A DNA stretch of 7,441 nt. Origin: JBBSEX01 sp038239345 (GTDB lineage Bacteria; Acidobacteriota; Terriglobia; Bryobacterales; Bryobacteraceae). Position numbers and translations under genes: made by a program. Within the stretch, counting starts at the first letter, position 1. Each line of letters starts with the position of its first letter. The notes under the pieces were generated by a model. That model was not told the DNA's origin. It saw nothing but the letters and a program-made list of their open reading frames with translations, and did not search any database. The stretch lies in assembly GCA_038239345.1 (NCBI GenBank), contig JBBSEX010000100.1:1-7441 (forward strand), given 5' to 3'. Positions 5,811 through 7,441 of the stretch are shown here, piece by piece.

Positions 5811-7163
5811 CTAATTGAATTTAACGCTTGCCAGTACTTGATTGAACAGCTGATCGAGTCGGTTTGATTCGCTACGTGGCGCAATGAAAACAATATAGAA
5901 TAGGCCATCCGGACGCGGCACGGTAACCACCGAGTCCACTTCCGTCTCACCTTGGTAGGCTGAGCGGCTATTCAAGACCGTCAGCAGTCCGCGTTGCCCG
6001 CCCACCTGGATGTCACGGCTGTCCCTCTCTACTCGCATGCCGGGATTCTGCTGCTGCAACTGCGCTACTAGCCGGCGTGTGTCCCCAACTAAATCGATGC
6101 TATTTCCTTCTGGAAGATAATAGCTTGCTTCTAAGCCGTAACCCACCGATACCGCGTTGTTTGCTCCTCGAATTAGTCCCTCTTGAGGAGCCACCGTAAT
6201 CATGTTGCTCTGGTTATCGCCAAACACCTGCCAGTTGTCAGGATAAGAAAAGCTGAACGAGTTGCCGCGGTACTCGCGCAGGCGTCCGCTCGGGCGAGCT
6301 GGCGGAGCTCCGGGCTGGTGGCCGTCATTATATTCCCCGACCAACCGGCCTGGCGCGGGAAGATGGGTCACAAAATCTTTGATCCGCGGAAATTCGCCGG
6401 TGTTCGTATCGAACGAACGCTGCGGCATCTGACGGATCTCGTCCTGAACTGCCGCGACGCGATTTCCCGGATTGGGGTGATCGGAAAGTAATTGAGACAC
6501 CGTGCCCCGAGGTCCGCCCTGCTTCTCGAGCTTCTCGAAGAAATTCGCCATCTCGATCGGGTTATATCCCGCATCCGCCATGATCTCGGCCCCGTTATAG
6601 TCGGCCTGCGATTCATCCGTGCGGGAAAATTTCAGCAATACCGAGTTAGCGCCCAGACCTAGGCCTAGTTGCGCAAGCTGTCCAAATAACCCATTACCGG
6701 CCACTGCTCCCGCCAGCATGGCTGGGATTGCGACGAAGTTTCGCTTGCTCGCTTGATTCGTGGCGTGGCGTAAAGCAACATGGGACATCTCGTGGGCGAT
6801 CACGCCGGCCAATTGCGCTTCGTTATCGGCATTGAGAATCAGTCCTGTGTTTACGAAAAGAGGGCCCCCGGGCAGCGAGAACGCGTTGACATTCTTGTCG
6901 GCCACAGCGTGGATGGTGTACGGGAACCCGCCTGCATGCGGAGACTGCTTCAGCCGATTCAGGATGTTGTTCAAATAGCCATCCAGTTCGGCATTGCGAA
7001 TCACCGGCATCTTTCGCTCGACCTCGGCCGCGGCTTCCTTGCCCAGTTGCACGTCTTGCTGCGGCGAAAAGAGATTCCATCCAGGCTTAAGGGTCTTCAG
7101 CTGTGCCCGCATGGCCACTGTGGAGCTCAATATTAAGATTGCTATGACTGTCGCCTTGCGCAT
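5811..7163 (-). CDS. M48-family zinc metalloprotease, exported
   Basis: The 450-residue product has a signal peptide (MRKATVIAILILSSTVAMRA, cleavage about residue 20). The protease domain spans about 30-245. AGVIAHEMSHVALRHAT contains the zinc-binding HExxH motif (H124, E125, H128), and SRTDESQAD supplies the third ligand (E184) with the conserved following Asp (D188). LLSDHPNPGNRVAAV (225-239) is the DHP segment seen in BepA/YfgC- and LoiP-like M48 proteins. These are periplasmic proteases linked to outer-membrane protein quality control; the same role here is inferred. FNTGL-type glycine-rich text is replaced by PLFVNTGLILNADNEAQLAG (101-120), also typical. No multi-pass membrane domain or TPR repeats are seen. 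After a Pro/Gly-rich linker (about 268-297), residues 298-450 form a second domain resembling PsbP/Mog1-like folds (NSFSFSYPDNWQVFG ... DQLFNQVLASVKF). GGAGGTG precedes the ATG by 9 bases, supporting this start. Confidence 0.9.
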   Translation of the reverse strand: MRKATVIAILILSSTVAMRAQLKTLKPGWNLFSPQQDVQLGKEAAAEVERKMPVIRNAELDGYLNNILNRLKQSPHAGGFPYTIHAVADKNVNAFSLPGGPLFVNTGLILNADNEAQLAGVIAHEMSHVALRHATNQASKRNFVAIPAMLAGAVAGNGLFGQLAQLGLGLGANSVLLKFSRTDESQADYNGAEIMADAGYNPIEMANFFEKLEKQGGPRGTVSQLLSDHPNPGNRVAAVQDEIRQMPQRSFDTNTGEFPRIKDFVTHLPAPGRLVGEYNDGHQPGAPPARPSGRLREYRGNSFSFSYPDNWQVFGDNQSNMITVAPQEGLIRGANNAVSVGYGLEASYYLPEGNSIDLVGDTRRLVAQLQQQNPGMRVERDSRDIQVGGQRGLLTVLNSRSAYQGETEVDSVVTVPRPDGLFYIVFIAPRSESNRLDQLFNQVLASVKFN

Positions 7164-7172
7164 CTATCTCAC

Positions 7173-7178
7173 ACCTCC
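7173..7178 (-). promoter_or_regulatory. Strong Shine-Dalgarno site of the M48 protease gene
   Basis: On the minus strand GGAGGT lies 9 bases before the ATG at 7163, a near-perfect match to the anti-Shine-Dalgarno sequence. It fixes the start codon and contrasts with the weak or absent sites of the other genes in the window. Confidence 0.75.
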
Positions 7179-7180
7179 GC

Positions 7181-7195
7181 TCTCATGAATTGAGA
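7181..7195. repeat. Short inverted repeat upstream of the protease gene
   Basis: TCTCA (7181-7185) and TGAGA (7191-7195) form 5-bp arms around TGAAT, directly upstream of the protease Shine-Dalgarno site and next to the putative IS6 end. It could be an operator half-site pair or an accident; the arms are short. Confidence 0.25.
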
Positions 7196-7200
7196 TGCTC

Positions 7201-7441
7201 GGGCTGGTCAAACGTTACGCACGACGTTCCTGCGGGCTCTGGTGCAGATAGAATTTGAGCTGTTAGCGCGCGAGAATGGGAGACTATGGCGCAACGCACA
7301 AAACCTCGCAACCCGCTGTTTGGAGGCCGGTGGTTCGAGGATGAAATCATCATTCTGTGCCTGCGCTGGTATTTTCGCTATAAACTGAGCTACCGCGATC
7401 TGGTCGAGATGATGGCCGAGCGTGGGTTGCTGATTGCGCAC
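7201..7441 (+). mobile_element. 5' end of an IS6-family insertion sequence, running off the right edge
   Basis: The transposase start at 7286 identifies the element. IS6-family transposases usually begin some 50-90 bp inside the left end, which places the tip near 7200, where the sequence GGGCTGGTCAAACGTTACGC begins. Inside it AACGT (7210-7214) and ACGTT (7223-7227) face each other. The right terminal repeat is outside the window, so the exact tip and any 8-bp target duplication cannot be confirmed. Confidence 0.55.
7286..7441 (+). CDS. IS6-family transposase, N-terminal part
   Basis: The 52 visible codons read MAQRTKPRNPLFGGRWFEDE, then IIILCLRWYFRYKLSYRDLV and EMMAERGLLIAH. This is the hallmark start of IS6/IS26-family transposases (FKGRHF---IIL-CVRWYLRY-LSYRDL-EMM-ERGL-V-H), including the N-terminal helix-turn-helix that binds the IS ends. 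The DDE catalytic core would follow beyond the window edge. GGGAG (7278-7282) lies 3 bases before the ATG, a close but usable ribosome binding site. The frame is clean as far as it goes, so the element may be intact and active. It points rightward, divergent from the M48 protease gene. Confidence 0.9.
   Translation, partial: MAQRTKPRNPLFGGRWFEDEIIILCLRWYFRYKLSYRDLVEMMAERGLLIAH

Noticed and set aside
7208..7441. 77-codon minus-strand ORF at the right edge
   Set aside because: Antisense to the IS6 transposase start.

Overview
The window is a 7.4 kb piece of moderately GC-rich bacterial chromosome. Its gene content (an LssY_C-domain protein with a signal peptide and N-terminal beta domain, a LolA-like exported protein, a large exported NlpC-like protein and an M48 protease) recalls Acidobacteria of the Solibacter/Bryobacter type. 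That assignment comes from remembered protein architecture, not from a search, and the host is not proven.

Layout. Positions 1-1332 are a graveyard of mobile-element and gene debris. It holds the YADD end of a group II intron-type reverse transcriptase (minus strand, running off the left edge), the C-terminal end of a membrane protein (minus strand, no N-terminal part in the window), and the C-terminal end of a DDE transposase (plus strand, apparently ISNCY/IS1202 group). The transposase is followed by about 300 bp without a recognisable gene and a tandem pair of 22-bp motifs that looks like the end of an insertion sequence. Positions 1341-3510 are a two-gene plus-strand unit: the LssY_C protein and, overlapping it by 38 bp, the LolA-like protein. 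The second gene ends exactly where a 611-codon minus-strand gene ends (3511-5346), so the two stop codons are back to back. A 464-bp gap follows, holding one weak hydrophobic small ORF. Then comes an M48 metalloprotease (5811-7163, minus strand) with a good Shine-Dalgarno site. The right edge is the 5' end of an IS6-family insertion sequence whose outer end lies only about 20-40 bp upstream of the protease's ribosome binding site.

How the genes relate. All four intact genes encode proteins with N-terminal export signals, so the core of the window reads as a cell-envelope or periplasmic gene group, but nothing in the sequence proves that they act together. Mobile elements flank this group on both sides and may have replaced the native upstream regions of both the LssY_C gene and the protease gene. 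I do not see a convincing new multi-gene system. The best candidate for something undescribed is the 611-residue exported protein, which has a possible permuted papain-like His...Asn-Cys arrangement.
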